A program made the position numbers and the translations under genes. Positions 48,232 to 58,557 of a stretch of 64,000 nt of DNA are shown piece by piece. Below the pieces are notes generated by a model. It searched no databases, was not told the origin of the DNA, and saw only the letters and a list, made by a program, of their open reading frames with translations. This stretch comes from Gammaproteobacteria bacterium. GTDB lineage: Bacteria; Pseudomonadota; Gammaproteobacteria; Eutrophobiales; Eutrophobiaceae. The stretch lies in contig QKIY01000014.1 in NCBI GenBank assembly GCA_003250975.1, positions 62,001 to 126,000 of the forward strand, written 5' to 3'. The stretch's first letter is position 1. Each line of letters begins with the position of its first letter.

Positions 48232-48828
48232 ATGTTACGTGTAGGCTTGACAGGAGGAATCGGAAGTGGGAAAACCACCGTAAGTAAACTATTCAGTGAA
48301 TTAGGAGTTAATGTAATCGACGCAGATGATATATCCCGCGAGATTACAAACACGGATAAAAAGGTTATTGAACAAATAAAGCACCATTTTGGAGCTGATG
48401 CAATCACATCAGATGACAAAATTGATAGGCAATTCTTGCGCAATAAAGTTTTTGAAGACGAGTCTTCACGCGCCTGGCTGGAGGATTTATTACATCCTCT
48501 GGTTTACGATCAGATAAGGGAAAAACTCAAGCTTGTAACTTCAGGATATTGTATTATCAGTATCCCCTTATTGCTTGAAACCTATTCTGATGGTTTGATT
48601 GATAGGATTCTGGTTGTGGATTTGCCCGTGGAAAAGCAGATTTTGAGAGCGGCTTGGAGAGATTCCTCGGATCCCGAGTCGATAAAGCAAATTACTAAAA
48701 CTCAGATTGAACGGACAAAGCGTATTTCAATGGCTGATGATATTATTAATAATGAAGGCGACATTGATTCCTTAAGAGAGCAGGTTATTAAACTCCATGA
48801 ATTCTATACCTCTCTTTCCAGTCAATAG
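48232..48828 (+). CDS. coaE: Dephospho-CoA kinase
   Basis: 198-residue enzyme for the last step of coenzyme A synthesis. P-loop LTGGIGSGKTTVSKLFSELG at the N-terminus, the DADDISREIT acceptor-site region, and SGYCIISIPLLLETYSDGLI. It follows pilD by 10 nt, a conserved order (pilD-coaE-zapD-yacG). Confidence 0.96.
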   Translation: MLRVGLTGGIGSGKTTVSKLFSELGVNVIDADDISREITNTDKKVIEQIKHHFGADAITSDDKIDRQFLRNKVFEDESSRAWLEDLLHPLVYDQIREKLKLVTSGYCIISIPLLLETYSDGLIDRILVVDLPVEKQILRAAWRDSSDPESIKQITKTQIERTKRISMADDIINNEGDIDSLREQVIKLHEFYTSLSSQ

Positions 48829-48866
48829 ATAATTTCCATGTATTAGAAAATATATTAATAACTAAA

Positions 48867-49634
48867 GTGAACTTAATAGCTTACGAACAACCCTTAAATG
48901 AACGCATTCGAGCTTTTTTGCGTCTTGAGCATCTATTCAAGTTCGCTTCATACCATATTTCCGGCACAAGCGAATGGGATAACCGGTCGGCGATAATAGA
49001 TTTTCTTAATATCGTCGATCAGATAAGCAGATCGGATATCAAAATGGACTTGATCAAGGAATTGGAAAAGCATTCATCAACCCTTGAAAGTCTGAAAAAT
49101 AACAAGAATGTTGATATGTCAAGATTGAATGAAATTCTTGAAAATATATCAACTGTCTCATCAATATTGAGAAATTCATCCTGCCAACCTGGGCAGACTA
49201 TAAGACAGGATGAATTCATTTCATCTATCAAACAACGTAGTATTATGCCTAGCGGATCATGTAACTTTGATCTCCCAAATTATCATTACTGGTTAAACAA
49301 GTCAGCAGAAGAAAGGAAAAAAGATCTGCAGAAATGGTATGAAGATCTGGAAATTCTGTATGAGGGGGTCAAGCTGACGTTAACTATGGTAAGAAATAGT
49401 TCAAATCCAGTTCATGAAATTGCTACTTCCGGTTTTTTCCAGAAACCAATTGACTCCGGGCTTTCTTGCCAATTAATCAGGATTTTATTACCTTCCAATA
49501 GTGAATATTACCCTGAAATAAGCGGTGGAAAACACCGCTTTACAGTAAGATTTATGCAACAATTGACCAGTGACTCAAGACCTGTACAAACATCAGATAA
49601 TGTAGAATTCGAATTACATTGCTGTATATTGTAA
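48867..49634 (+). CDS. zapD: Cell division protein ZapD
   Basis: 255-residue cytoplasmic protein that crosslinks FtsZ filaments. It starts with GTG (48867) and reads MNLIAYEQPLNERIRAFLRL then EHLFKFASYHISGTSEWDNR, the family's N-terminus. The C-terminal beta domain has CQLIRILLPSNSEYYPEISG and GKHRFTVRFMQQL. Position between coaE and yacG supports the call. Confidence 0.93.
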   Translation: MNLIAYEQPLNERIRAFLRLEHLFKFASYHISGTSEWDNRSAIIDFLNIVDQISRSDIKMDLIKELEKHSSTLESLKNNKNVDMSRLNEILENISTVSSILRNSSCQPGQTIRQDEFISSIKQRSIMPSGSCNFDLPNYHYWLNKSAEERKKDLQKWYEDLEILYEGVKLTLTMVRNSSNPVHEIATSGFFQKPIDSGLSCQLIRILLPSNSEYYPEISGGKHRFTVRFMQQLTSDSRPVQTSDNVEFELHCCIL

Positions 49635-49636
49635 TT

Positions 49637-49816
49637 ATGAAAGTCAAATGTCCGCAATGTAGAAAAGTTACAAAATTTGATGAGGCTAATAAATGGAGGC
49701 CATTTTGCAGTCAACGCTGCCGTATGATAGATCTTGGCGAATGGATTGATGAAAAGAAGTCTATTTCTGATGAAGATGATATCGTATTAGAACGAAGAAG
49801 AGTAAATCCCCACTAA
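49637..49816 (+). CDS. yacG: DNA gyrase inhibitor YacG
   Basis: 59-residue zinc-finger protein. The four ligands are in VKCPQCRKVTKFD and PFCSQRCRMIDLGEWIDE. YacG binds GyrB and restrains gyrase in E. coli. The frame opens six codons earlier inside the zapD end; the ATG at 49637 directly follows the zapD stop and places the first CxxC as in the family. Confidence 0.93.
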   Translation: MKVKCPQCRKVTKFDEANKWRPFCSQRCRMIDLGEWIDEKKSISDEDDIVLERRRVNPH

Positions 49817-49818
49817 AA

Positions 49819-50805
49819 TTAGTTTACCAGGCATTTACTGATTAACTCCCCTGGCTTACTTGCTCCCCAGATACCACTCAACATTGCAATTCCCTGTGCA
49901 CCTTCCTGCCATGCTTTCTGCATATGAAATGGCAACATTCCACCAAGTGCAAATACTGGGATATTACAATCTGATACCAGCTTTGCAAACTTTTCCCAAC
50001 CTAAAGGAGCGGCGTCCGGGTGGCTATCGGTTTCATTAATCGGTGACAACACCGCGAAATCAACTTTGACCCGTTCTGCGTGTGATAATTCCATTTGATT
50101 ATGGCATGAAGCAGACACCAGGTAATTGTTATCGAGTGGTCTTTCGTTCAATTGTAATAGCCTTGAACTATTAAGATGTACACCGTCAACATTAAACGTT
50201 ACAGCAGTTGCAGCAGATGAGTTCAATAATATTTTAGCATCGCAAGCATGACATATTGATGCTACTTCATTAATTATATATGGCTTTTCTACAATCGTTT
50301 TTTCATCATAACGTAACTGAATCAACCTGGTCCCCCTTTTTACAAATTCCTTTACTGCAGATAAATATTGTTCCACATTATCTGAAGGTGGGGGACTAAT
50401 CAGATAGAATTCCGGCAATTTTAACGATTTTATTATCCCGGAATTTGCGTTGGGAAATGCGTATTCATCCAGCTTATCTAATTTCACCCAACATACGCGC
50501 TGCCCTTCTCTGCTATGAGCTTCACCTTCCCATGCATTAACCAACCACACATCGAGATATACATGGTATTCCGGATATTCGTGTTGTAGTTTAATAAGAG
50601 GTCTGGCATTCGTTATTCTTATTCCGATTTCTTCCCTCAATTCCCTGCATAATGCGGCTATCGGTTCCTCATTAGTTTTTATTTTACCGCCCGGGAATTC
50701 CCATAAGCCTCCTTCGTATTTATTTGCCTGCCTCCTTGCTAAAAATATTTCATCCTTGTAATTTTTCAACACGCCGACGACGGCATGTATATTTTTCTTT
50801 AGCAT
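49819..50805 (-). CDS. Nudix hydrolase fused to thiamine-phosphate-synthase-like domain
   Basis: 328 residues. The N-terminal ~130 form a MutT-type Nudix domain with the full box GGKIKTNEEPIAALCRELRE followed by EIGI, expected to clean oxidised nucleotides such as 8-oxo-dGTP. The rest is a ThiE-like TIM barrel: RGTRLIQLRYDEKTIVEKPY, DGVHLNSSRLLQLNERPLDN and PVFALGGMLPFHMQKAWQEG. Key ThiE residues are altered (LLNSSAATA in place of the usual ND near the pyrophosphate site), so thiamine synthesis is doubtful. This fusion is common in gammaproteobacteria near argJ and secA. It converges on yacG (2 nt apart). Confidence 0.9.
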   Translation of the reverse strand: MLKKNIHAVVGVLKNYKDEIFLARRQANKYEGGLWEFPGGKIKTNEEPIAALCRELREEIGIRITNARPLIKLQHEYPEYHVYLDVWLVNAWEGEAHSREGQRVCWVKLDKLDEYAFPNANSGIIKSLKLPEFYLISPPPSDNVEQYLSAVKEFVKRGTRLIQLRYDEKTIVEKPYIINEVASICHACDAKILLNSSAATAVTFNVDGVHLNSSRLLQLNERPLDNNYLVSASCHNQMELSHAERVKVDFAVLSPINETDSHPDAAPLGWEKFAKLVSDCNIPVFALGGMLPFHMQKAWQEGAQGIAMLSGIWGASKPGELISKCLVN

Positions 50806-50856
50806 TTACCGTTAATTTCCTCTGTAATATTTCCCTCGTTTCTTTCAAACAATAAA

Positions 50857-52077
50857 CTAAGTTCTATACTCCGCATTTATTTTGACATAATCATATGATA
50901 AGTCACATGTCCATATTGTAGTATTATTATTACCACGATTAAGATTAATTTTTATAAAAATGTCATCATTCTTGAATATTTCAGAACCTTGTTCCTCGGT
51001 ATATTGTTCTGATTTCTCACCTTTATATACTATGCACAGATCATTTATATAAATATCAACCAGATTTATATCAAGATTTCTTAATCCGGAACGACCTATT
51101 GCAGCCAGAATTCTCCCCCAGTTAGGGTCTGATGCGAACAACGCTGTTTTTACCAATGGTGACATAGCGATTGACTCAGCAACGACGATACATTCTTTCT
51201 CAGTATTTCCTCCATTTATTTCCAGGGTTACAAACTTTGTGGCACCCTCACCATCCCTAACTATTTCCTTTGCCAGATAGATACAGATATCAGTGACAGT
51301 GTTGGCTAATAGCCTGTATTCTTCTGAATTACCATCTCTTACCCTTTCAATGCCTGATTTACCAGTGCATAAAAGCACGCAGGCATCATTAGTTGAAGTA
51401 TCACCATCTACTATAATACGGTTAAATGATCGATTGACCGCATAACTTAACATATTGTTCAATAAGGACTTTTCTACTGATGCATCTGTCGCAATAAATG
51501 CCAGCATGGTGGCCATATCCGGTCTAATCATGCCTGAACCCTTGACAATGCCGGTAATAGTAACTTCCTTGTCGTTAATTAATACTCTTTTTGATATTCC
51601 CTTTATACGTGTATCTGTAGTTAAAATCGCCTGAGCTACAATATCCCACTTATCCTTATCAAGGCCATCAACTAAATCTGGAATTGCACTCTTGATTCTA
51701 TCAATAGGCAGGTCTTCACCAATCACGCCCGTAGAAAATAGTAATACTTCTTCCTTCACACAGCCCGTATAATCAGCTAAATATTTAGCGGTACTTAATG
51801 CATTTTCAAGGCCTGCCTTACCTGTACCTGCGTTTGCGTTCCCTGCATTAATCAGAAGATATTGGGGTGAAATAGTTGCGAGATGATTCCTTGAAATTAT
51901 GACAGGTGCTGCACAAAATACGTTTTTTGTAAATACAGCTGAGACAACTGATCCCTTATGGCATTGTAACAGCGCCAAATCAAGTCTTTTTTTCTTGTAA
52001 ATTCCTGCTGACAGCGCATTAAGTGAAATGCCCTTTACTGACATTAATGCATCTGCTTCACGTAATTTTTTCGACAT
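50857..52077 (-). CDS. argJ: Bifunctional glutamate N-acetyltransferase / ornithine acetyltransferase
   Basis: 406-residue arginine-pathway enzyme that recycles the acetyl group from acetylornithine to glutamate. The autocleavage site lies in KGSGMIRPDMATMLAFIATD, where the Thr becomes the nucleophile of the beta chain. Other motifs: NAGNANAGTGKAGLENALST and VDGDTSTNDACVLLCTGKSG, then LFASDPNWGRILAAIGRSGL. AT-rich like secA. Located 21 nt downstream of secA. Confidence 0.96.
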   Translation of the reverse strand: MSKKLREADALMSVKGISLNALSAGIYKKKRLDLALLQCHKGSVVSAVFTKNVFCAAPVIISRNHLATISPQYLLINAGNANAGTGKAGLENALSTAKYLADYTGCVKEEVLLFSTGVIGEDLPIDRIKSAIPDLVDGLDKDKWDIVAQAILTTDTRIKGISKRVLINDKEVTITGIVKGSGMIRPDMATMLAFIATDASVEKSLLNNMLSYAVNRSFNRIIVDGDTSTNDACVLLCTGKSGIERVRDGNSEEYRLLANTVTDICIYLAKEIVRDGEGATKFVTLEINGGNTEKECIVVAESIAMSPLVKTALFASDPNWGRILAAIGRSGLRNLDINLVDIYINDLCIVYKGEKSEQYTEEQGSEIFKNDDIFIKINLNRGNNNTTIWTCDLSYDYVKINAEYRT

Positions 52078-52098
52078 CTAACAAGTCATGATTAAAAG

Positions 52099-54801
52099 TC
52101 AGTTAAGTCTTCCATGGCATTGCTTGTATTTTTTTCCTGACCCACAAGGGCATGGTTCATTACGGCCAATCTTCCTCTGCTCCCTTACAAAAGGTACTTT
52201 TACAGGTGCTTCGTCCTGATTGGCTTCAACTGCGAGAGCTGATTTTGCTTCCGGATGACTGTAATTCACCCCTTTACTTCTCATGTGCTGCTGCTCTGCT
52301 TTTTCGACGTCTTCTTCCGTTCTTACTTGGACTTTTGACAAAAATCTGATCACATCAAATTTCAGACTTTCAAGCATCGATACAAACAGCTGGAATGACT
52401 CTCTTTTATATTCCTGCTTTGGATTCTTTGCTGCATAACTGCGTAACCCGATACCCTGCCGCAAATGATCCATTTCTATAAGGTGTTCTTTCCAATGCCT
52501 GTCCAGAAAATCCAGCATAACCTGCTTTTCAAGTCTGCGCATTATGCCTGCACCAACTACTACTTCTTTCTTCCTTGCCTGTTCTTCTGCATTATCGAGA
52601 ATCTTTTTTCTTAACGATTCTTCTGTTAATTCATGATCATTTTCCAGCCACTCTACAATATCTAGATTAAGGTCGAAGTCTCTCTCTAATGCTTCTTTAA
52701 GACCCTGAACATCCCACATTTCATCTATACTACCTGGAGGGATGAAAGTATTTATAGTCTCTGATATTACATCCTCCCTCATGGACTTGATATTTTCAGA
52801 TATATCCTCTTCTTCAAGTAATTCATTTCTTTGTTCATATATAACCTTTCTTTGGTCATTGGCAACATCATCAAATTCAAGCAAGTGTTTTCTTATATCA
52901 AAATTATGTGCTTCGACTTTTCTTTGTGCATTTTCAATTGCCCTGCTTACAATTCCAGATTCAATTGCTTCATTACTTTCCATGCCGAGTCGTTGCATGA
53001 TGGAAGTAATTCTGTCTGATGCAAAAATTCGCATGAGGTTATCTTCCAGTGACAAATAAAACCTGCTTGAACCCGGGTCACCCTGTCTTCCTGATCTTCC
53101 CCTTAACTGGTTGTCAATTCTCCTGGATTCGTGCCTTTCGGTGCCAATTATATGAAGGCCACCATTCTCAATAACTTCTTTATGCCGTCTAGCCCAGTCT
53201 GACTTTTTACTCTCGATCTTATCTTTGTCACCGACATCAATTTCCTTTAATTCACTTTCAATATTGCCTCCAAGCACAATATCTGTACCTCTACCAGCCA
53301 TGTTTGTGGCTATAGTTACAGTACCTGGGCGACCTGCTTGCGCAATTATCTCTGCTTCTTTCTGGTGAAATTTTGCATTCAGAACATTATGCGGAATCTT
53401 TTCGGCCTTTAATCGATTCGAAATATATTCTGAAACCTCAATGGACGCGGTCCCAACTAATACAGGTTGCCTTGATTCCCTGCATTTTTTAATACCATTA
53501 ATTATTGCGTTAAATTTATCTGCTGCTTTCAGGTAAACTGCGTCACTGTAATCCTCACGGATCATTGGCATATGTGTTGGGATAACTATTACTTCTAGCC
53601 CATATATTTGCTGAAATTCATATGCTTCGGTATCAGCAGTACCTGTCATTCCAGACAACTTATTATACAACCGGAAGTAATTCTGATATGTAATTGATGC
53701 TAATGTCTGATTTTCATTCTGTATTGGCACACCTTCCTTTGCTTCGATTGCCTGATGCAATCCTTCAGACCAACGTCTCCCAGGCATGGTTCTGCCGGTA
53801 AATTCATCAACAATCAGGATTTGATTATCTTTAATAAGGTAATCGACATCCTTGTGATATAATGAATGCGCTCTGATGGCCGAATTAATGTGATGTAATA
53901 CGCTTATATTAGCCGGATCATATAGATTTTGGCCTTCCTCCAGTATACTGTTTTCACGCAATAATACTTCTATATGTTCATTACCTTCTTCCGTCAGGTA
54001 TGCCTGTTTCGTTTTTTCATCTACACTATAGTCTCCAGGTCCATCTTCTTTTTCCTGCCTTTTTAATTTCGGAATAATTTCATTTATACTTAAGTAAAGG
54101 TCTGTGCGATCATCGACTGCTCCCGAAATGATTAAAGGCGTACGTGCTTCATCTATTAATATTGAATCAACCTCGTCTACAATTGCATAATTAAGTTCGC
54201 GCTGTACCTGCTCATTTTTGCTGAATGCGAGATTATCCCGCAGATAATCAAATCCAAATTCGTTATTGGTGCCATACGTAATATCACAGCTGTATGCATT
54301 CCGCCTCTCTTCGGTTGTTAACCCTGAAATAATGACCCCCGTGCTCAAACCAAGAAATGAATATACTTTCCCCATCCAGGCTGAATCTCGCTGGGCTAGG
54401 TAATCATTAACTGTGACAATATGAACACCTTTTCCTTCCAGAGAATTTAGATAGGCAGATAATGTAGCCACCAGGGTTTTTCCTTCACCTGTTTTCATCT
54501 CCGCTATATCGCCATGATGCAATACCATCCCGCCAATTAACTGAACATCAAAATGGCGCATTTCCAACACCCGCTTTGCTGCCTCTCGCACCAGCGCAAA
54601 GGCTTCAGGTAATATTGAATCCAGGGTTTCACCTTCCTTAACCCTGTTTCTATATTCCTGTGTCTTTGTAGGGAATTCACTATCAGATAAAAGGGTAAAC
54701 GCCTGTTCAAGACTGTTTATTTTACTTACAGTCTTACTGAGTTTTTTGATAAGGCGTTGATTACGGCTACCAAATATTTTCTTTATTAGACCGGCGATCA
54801 T
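52099..54801 (-). CDS. secA: Preprotein translocase ATPase SecA
   Basis: 900-residue motor of the Sec pathway. Walker A in [24 protein letters not shown]-like Walker B in [20 protein letters not shown], the second nucleotide-binding fold [20 protein letters not shown], and a C-terminal zinc SEC-C motif [20 protein letters not shown] for SecB binding. The gene is unusually AT-rich compared with clpB or purM. It follows the M23 peptidase gene. Confidence 0.98.
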   Translation of the reverse strand: MIAGLIKKIFGSRNQRLIKKLSKTVSKINSLEQAFTLLSDSEFPTKTQEYRNRVKEGETLDSILPEAFALVREAAKRVLEMRHFDVQLIGGMVLHHGDIAEMKTGEGKTLVATLSAYLNSLEGKGVHIVTVNDYLAQRDSAWMGKVYSFLGLSTGVIISGLTTEERRNAYSCDITYGTNNEFGFDYLRDNLAFSKNEQVQRELNYAIVDEVDSILIDEARTPLIISGAVDDRTDLYLSINEIIPKLKRQEKEDGPGDYSVDEKTKQAYLTEEGNEHIEVLLRENSILEEGQNLYDPANISVLHHINSAIRAHSLYHKDVDYLIKDNQILIVDEFTGRTMPGRRWSEGLHQAIEAKEGVPIQNENQTLASITYQNYFRLYNKLSGMTGTADTEAYEFQQIYGLEVIVIPTHMPMIREDYSDAVYLKAADKFNAIINGIKKCRESRQPVLVGTASIEVSEYISNRLKAEKIPHNVLNAKFHQKEAEIIAQAGRPGTVTIATNMAGRGTDIVLGGNIESELKEIDVGDKDKIESKKSDWARRHKEVIENGGLHIIGTERHESRRIDNQLRGRSGRQGDPGSSRFYLSLEDNLMRIFASDRITSIMQRLGMESNEAIESGIVSRAIENAQRKVEAHNFDIRKHLLEFDDVANDQRKVIYEQRNELLEEEDISENIKSMREDVISETINTFIPPGSIDEMWDVQGLKEALERDFDLNLDIVEWLENDHELTEESLRKKILDNAEEQARKKEVVVGAGIMRRLEKQVMLDFLDRHWKEHLIEMDHLRQGIGLRSYAAKNPKQEYKRESFQLFVSMLESLKFDVIRFLSKVQVRTEEDVEKAEQQHMRSKGVNYSHPEAKSALAVEANQDEAPVKVPFVREQRKIGRNEPCPCGSGKKYKQCHGRLN

Positions 54802-54887
54802 GAATATTGATGTAATACGTATTTAATGATGACGAACAGAATTATCTGCTCGCATACTTGGGGAATGAAAATACAAATGAAGCGGTC

Positions 54888-55823
54888 TTAGTTAACGGAA
54901 ATATATTTGATCGGATCTACATGTTTACCATTATGGATAACTTCAAAGTGAACATGTGTTCCAGTTGAACGACCAGTCGATCCCATTATAGCTATCGGTT
55001 GACCCTTTTCTACCTTGTCCCCCACTGCGACCAGGTTCTGTTGATTATGAGCATAGCGGGTTACATGTCCATTTCCATGATTGATTTCAACCATGTTACC
55101 ATAACCGGATCGCCTAGCCGACCAGGTAATTATTCCCGCAGCCACTGCCTTTACCACCGTTTTAGGTTTGCCGGCGTAATCTATGCCTTCATGAAATTCA
55201 CGTTTTCCATTAATTGGGTCTGTGCGCCAGCCAAACAATGAGGATATCCACCCCCCCAGGGCCGGGCTACCTGCAGGATTTGTCTTGTCATGCAATGCAT
55301 TATTCATCAGCATGGTTTCGATAGCAGCGAGCTTGTCATTTCGATCTTCGATATCCTGGCTTAAGTCATCAAGCTGCTTCAGAAAATCAGCAACTCCAAG
55401 CGAATCCTGTACCATTGCTGGTTCATGAGGGCCACCAACACCGACCGATTCTGAGGTATTAAAATCAATATCCTTGACGTTTGCCATCTTGGCGAGACGG
55501 GAGCCCAGCGCATCCAGCCGCATGATATGGCTCTGTAACTTACTGATCCTGGTAGCTAATGCATCAAGATTTTCCTGTGCTTCCCGCTTTGTCTCTTCTA
55601 CCAGAAGGCGCTGCTGATCCAGCTCTGTCTGTTGAATATTCCTGGCTTGCTGATACAACACCGCGGTCATGTCAGTTGAATATTTGAGACCATAATGACC
55701 ACCAAGCAAAAAAGCCCCTATAAACAAGGCAATAAGCAATGAAATGGCTGAAATCAGCTTCAGAGTACTGAGCTGAATCTTGCTTGCCCCCTCAAGACTC
55801 TTCTTCAGAATAATGATTTCCAT
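54888..55823 (-). CDS. M23 family peptidase, membrane anchored
   Basis: 311 residues: one N-terminal membrane helix (LISAISLLIALFIGAFLLGG), a coiled coil (about 60-185), and a C-terminal LytM/M23 domain. Zinc and catalytic motifs: REFHEGIDYAGKPKT, GNMVEINHGNGHVTRYAHNQ, and GSTGRSTGTHVHFEVIHNGK. It would cut peptidoglycan cross-links or act as an EnvC/NlpD-like activator of amidases. The position next to secA and lpxC is conserved in gammaproteobacteria. Confidence 0.94.
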   Translation of the reverse strand: MEIIILKKSLEGASKIQLSTLKLISAISLLIALFIGAFLLGGHYGLKYSTDMTAVLYQQARNIQQTELDQQRLLVEETKREAQENLDALATRISKLQSHIMRLDALGSRLAKMANVKDIDFNTSESVGVGGPHEPAMVQDSLGVADFLKQLDDLSQDIEDRNDKLAAIETMLMNNALHDKTNPAGSPALGGWISSLFGWRTDPINGKREFHEGIDYAGKPKTVVKAVAAGIITWSARRSGYGNMVEINHGNGHVTRYAHNQQNLVAVGDKVEKGQPIAIMGSTGRSTGTHVHFEVIHNGKHVDPIKYISVN

Positions 55824-55876
55824 AATGTTCTAAGTTTTAGTATTTATTAAGTTTTCACCTACATTATAATAGCATC

Positions 55877-56329
55877 ATGTATAGCGAGAAAATGCCAACT
55901 AGGTTCAATTCCATACTTGAGAAAAGCCAAGATGGAATTGCCGCTCTCCTTCGGCATATCAAGCTACTCCGTCATCTGGACAATGAATTGACAAGCTGTC
56001 TTGGCTTGCCAGCTTCAAAGCATTGCTGTGTTGCCAATATTACAGATGACATGCTTATATTACACACTGACTCATCTGCATGGGCCTCAAAACTGAGGTA
56101 TCTAACCCCTTCGATACTGGATCATATGCGTAATATGTGTGATCTCCCTTCAATTAAAAGCGTACGCATACGGGTCCAACCCAGACAGACAGAGTCTGAA
56201 TCCTATAACTCAAAGCAAAATTTCATTTCTTTACAATCAGCCACTTTTCTAAAGCAGGCTGCTGAATCAACCTCAGATCAGCAAATTCGCTCCTGCTATT
56301 TGAAACTGGCCAAAAACAACCGCCCCTGA
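55877..56329 (+). CDS. dciA: DciA-like (DUF721) protein
   Basis: 150 residues. The N-terminal ~95 match DUF721: QDGIAALLRHIKLLRHLDNE, the compact domain with VANITDDMLILHTDSSAWAS, then KLRYLTPSILDHM. DciA loads the replicative helicase DnaB in bacteria that lack DnaC. The C-terminus is short and polar. Another in-frame ATG lies at 55895. It is divergent from the M23 gene and ends 9 nt from lpxC's stop. Confidence 0.85.
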   Translation: MYSEKMPTRFNSILEKSQDGIAALLRHIKLLRHLDNELTSCLGLPASKHCCVANITDDMLILHTDSSAWASKLRYLTPSILDHMRNMCDLPSIKSVRIRVQPRQTESESYNSKQNFISLQSATFLKQAAESTSDQQIRSCYLKLAKNNRP

Positions 56330-56338
56330 ACAGCTGTG

Positions 56339-57250
56339 TTAAGCAGCTGTAATAGGCTGAATAAACGAAATCGGCAGTTCTACCTCATCCTTGAAGCTTA
56401 CCAGTTCCCATGCATTCTCTTCTGCCAGCAGGGCTCTCAATAGCCGGTTATTCAATTCATGACCTGACTTAAATCCCGAAAATGATCCAATGAGACTATG
56501 GCCAAGTAGATACAGGTCACCAATAGCGTCCAGTATCTTGTGCTTTACGCATTCGTCTTCGTATCGCAATCCGTCTTCATTAAGAATACGATAATCGTCT
56601 ACCACAACAGCATTATCCAGACTGCCACCCAGCGCAAGGTTTCTTTCGCGTAACAACTCGACTTCCCGCATAAAACCGAATGTCCTGGCCCTGCTGACTT
56701 CCTTGACAAAGGAGGTTGTTGAAAAATCTATTTCGGCCTGGCAATTTCTTGCGTTGAACGCAGGATGGTCAAATTCAATTGTAAAGGCGACCTTGAAACC
56801 ACTGAATGGCTCAAACATGGCCCACTTGTCACCATCTTCTACCCGGATAGGTTGCTTGATCCGAATAAACCGTTTTGCCGCATTTTGTTCCATCACACCA
56901 GCAGACTGAATAAGGAATACAAATGGTCCCGCACTGCCATCCATGATAGGCACCTCGTCGGAACTCAGATCTATATAGGCATTGTCGATACCAAAGCCGG
57001 CAAGCGCGGATAGCAGATGCTCGATCGTGGAAATCCTGACCGAACCTTTAGTGATCGTTGTCGAAAGGCGTGTATCCCCGACATTCTCGGGCGTCGCTTT
57101 TATTTCTATAACAGGGTCAAGATCTATTCTCCGAAATATAATCCCTGTATTTTCAGCCGCGGGTCTTAGTACCAGTAATACCTTTTTACCTGTGTGCAAA
57201 CCGACGCCGGTGGCACGTATAACATTTTTTAGCGTTCGCTGCCTTATCAT
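56339..57250 (-). CDS. lpxC: UDP-3-O-acyl-N-acetylglucosamine deacetylase
   Basis: 303-residue zinc enzyme for the committed step of lipid A synthesis. Zinc ligands: His in [18 protein letters not shown], and the His/Asp pair in [20 protein letters not shown]. The catalytic His is in [20 protein letters not shown]. The N-terminus [20 protein letters not shown] is typical. Presence of lpxC confirms a lipopolysaccharide-bearing Gram-negative cell. It follows ftsZ after 123 nt. Confidence 0.98.
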   Translation of the reverse strand: MIRQRTLKNVIRATGVGLHTGKKVLLVLRPAAENTGIIFRRIDLDPVIEIKATPENVGDTRLSTTITKGSVRISTIEHLLSALAGFGIDNAYIDLSSDEVPIMDGSAGPFVFLIQSAGVMEQNAAKRFIRIKQPIRVEDGDKWAMFEPFSGFKVAFTIEFDHPAFNARNCQAEIDFSTTSFVKEVSRARTFGFMREVELLRERNLALGGSLDNAVVVDDYRILNEDGLRYEDECVKHKILDAIGDLYLLGHSLIGSFSGFKSGHELNNRLLRALLAEENAWELVSFKDEVELPISFIQPITAA

Positions 57251-57373
57251 TGATTTTATTGTCCTTTTTAGGGGAAAATTCGACCTTAACCATGTCTTTG
57301 TAGTCTGATTTCAGGCAACTGTCAAGTAAAAAATGTTGCAGCACAGCAAAAATGCCAACTAGCACTCAAAATA

Positions 57374-58525
57374 TCAATCTGCTTGCCTCCTCAGAAACGC
57401 CGGGATATCAAGGTAATCCGTGTCATTATCCATAGCCGCTGCTGCCGATTTATCCTGCTTTTCCGCAGGTTGGTTACGCATGACAGTGGGTCTGTCATAG
57501 TCCCGGTAATCAACCCCGCCTCCGCTGGCTGCCTTAACGAGCTTGACCCTGGAGGCCTCTTCCCTAGCCGCCTGGCCAAGGCCTGTTGCCACTATTGTAA
57601 CACGCATCTCACCACTCATTTCAGGGTCAATGACAGTACCGACCACAACAGTGGCATTATCGGAGGCAAATTGTTTGACTGTATTACCCACCTCATCAAA
57701 CTCGCCGATGGACATGTCCATCCCGGCGGTTATATTTACCAGCATACCCCTGGCTCCGGAGAGGTTGATATCTTCAAGCAAGGGGCTGGAAATCGCCGCT
57801 TCAGCTGCGATCCTCGCCCTGTCTTCCCCCTTTGCCTTGCCTGACCCCATCATGGCCATGCCCATCTCCGACATGACGGTTCTGACATCGGCAAAATCGA
57901 CATTGATCAGGCCAGGACAGGTAATCAACTCGGCAATGCCCTGCACGGCACCCAGCAGTACGTCATTGGCCGCCCCGAAGGCATTGAGCAGGCTGATCTC
58001 TCTTCCAAGAACACTCAGCAGTTTCTCATTCGGTATCGTAATTAATGAATCAACAAACTGTGTTATCTCCTTGATACCCTGATCTGCAACGGCGGCGCGC
58101 TTTTTGCCCTCGAATGCGAAGGGACGGGTAACTACGGCGACCGTCAGGATTCCCATCTCCTTTGCCACCTGGGCAACGATGGGTGCCGCACCGGTACCTG
58201 TTCCACCCCCCATGCCAACGGTGATAAAGACCATGTCAGAACCATCAAGCACGTCCATAATCCGGTCCCTGTCTTCAAGTGCGGCCTGTCTACCGATATC
58301 CGGATCGGCACCAGCACCCAGACCCTTGGTCACGTTATGACCCAGCTGTAAGACTGTTTTGGCAGGTGATTTTTTCAATGCCTGTGCATCAGTATTGGCA
58401 CAGATAAAATCCACCCCTTCTATATTGGCATTCACCATATGTTCGACAGCATTGCCGCCGCCGCCACCTACACCAATTACCTTTATTATCGCAGTTGAGT
58501 TTTCTGCATCGACCAGTTCAAACAT
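57374..58525 (-). CDS. ftsZ: Cell division protein FtsZ
   Basis: 383-residue tubulin-like GTPase that forms the division ring. The N-terminal [18 protein letters not shown] and the tubulin signature [20 protein letters not shown] are present, with the T7 loop [18 protein letters not shown] ([10 protein letters not shown]). The C-terminal peptide [16 protein letters not shown] binds FtsA and ZipA/ZapD-type partners. It lies 32 nt after ftsA. Confidence 0.98.
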   Translation of the reverse strand: MFELVDAENSTAIIKVIGVGGGGGNAVEHMVNANIEGVDFICANTDAQALKKSPAKTVLQLGHNVTKGLGAGADPDIGRQAALEDRDRIMDVLDGSDMVFITVGMGGGTGTGAAPIVAQVAKEMGILTVAVVTRPFAFEGKKRAAVADQGIKEITQFVDSLITIPNEKLLSVLGREISLLNAFGAANDVLLGAVQGIAELITCPGLINVDFADVRTVMSEMGMAMMGSGKAKGEDRARIAAEAAISSPLLEDINLSGARGMLVNITAGMDMSIGEFDEVGNTVKQFASDNATVVVGTVIDPEMSGEMRVTIVATGLGQAAREEASRVKLVKAASGGGVDYRDYDRPTVMRNQPAEKQDKSAAAAMDNDTDYLDIPAFLRRQAD

Positions 58526-58557
58526 GGTTATTACCTCCTGTTTATATTCCCCTAGAT

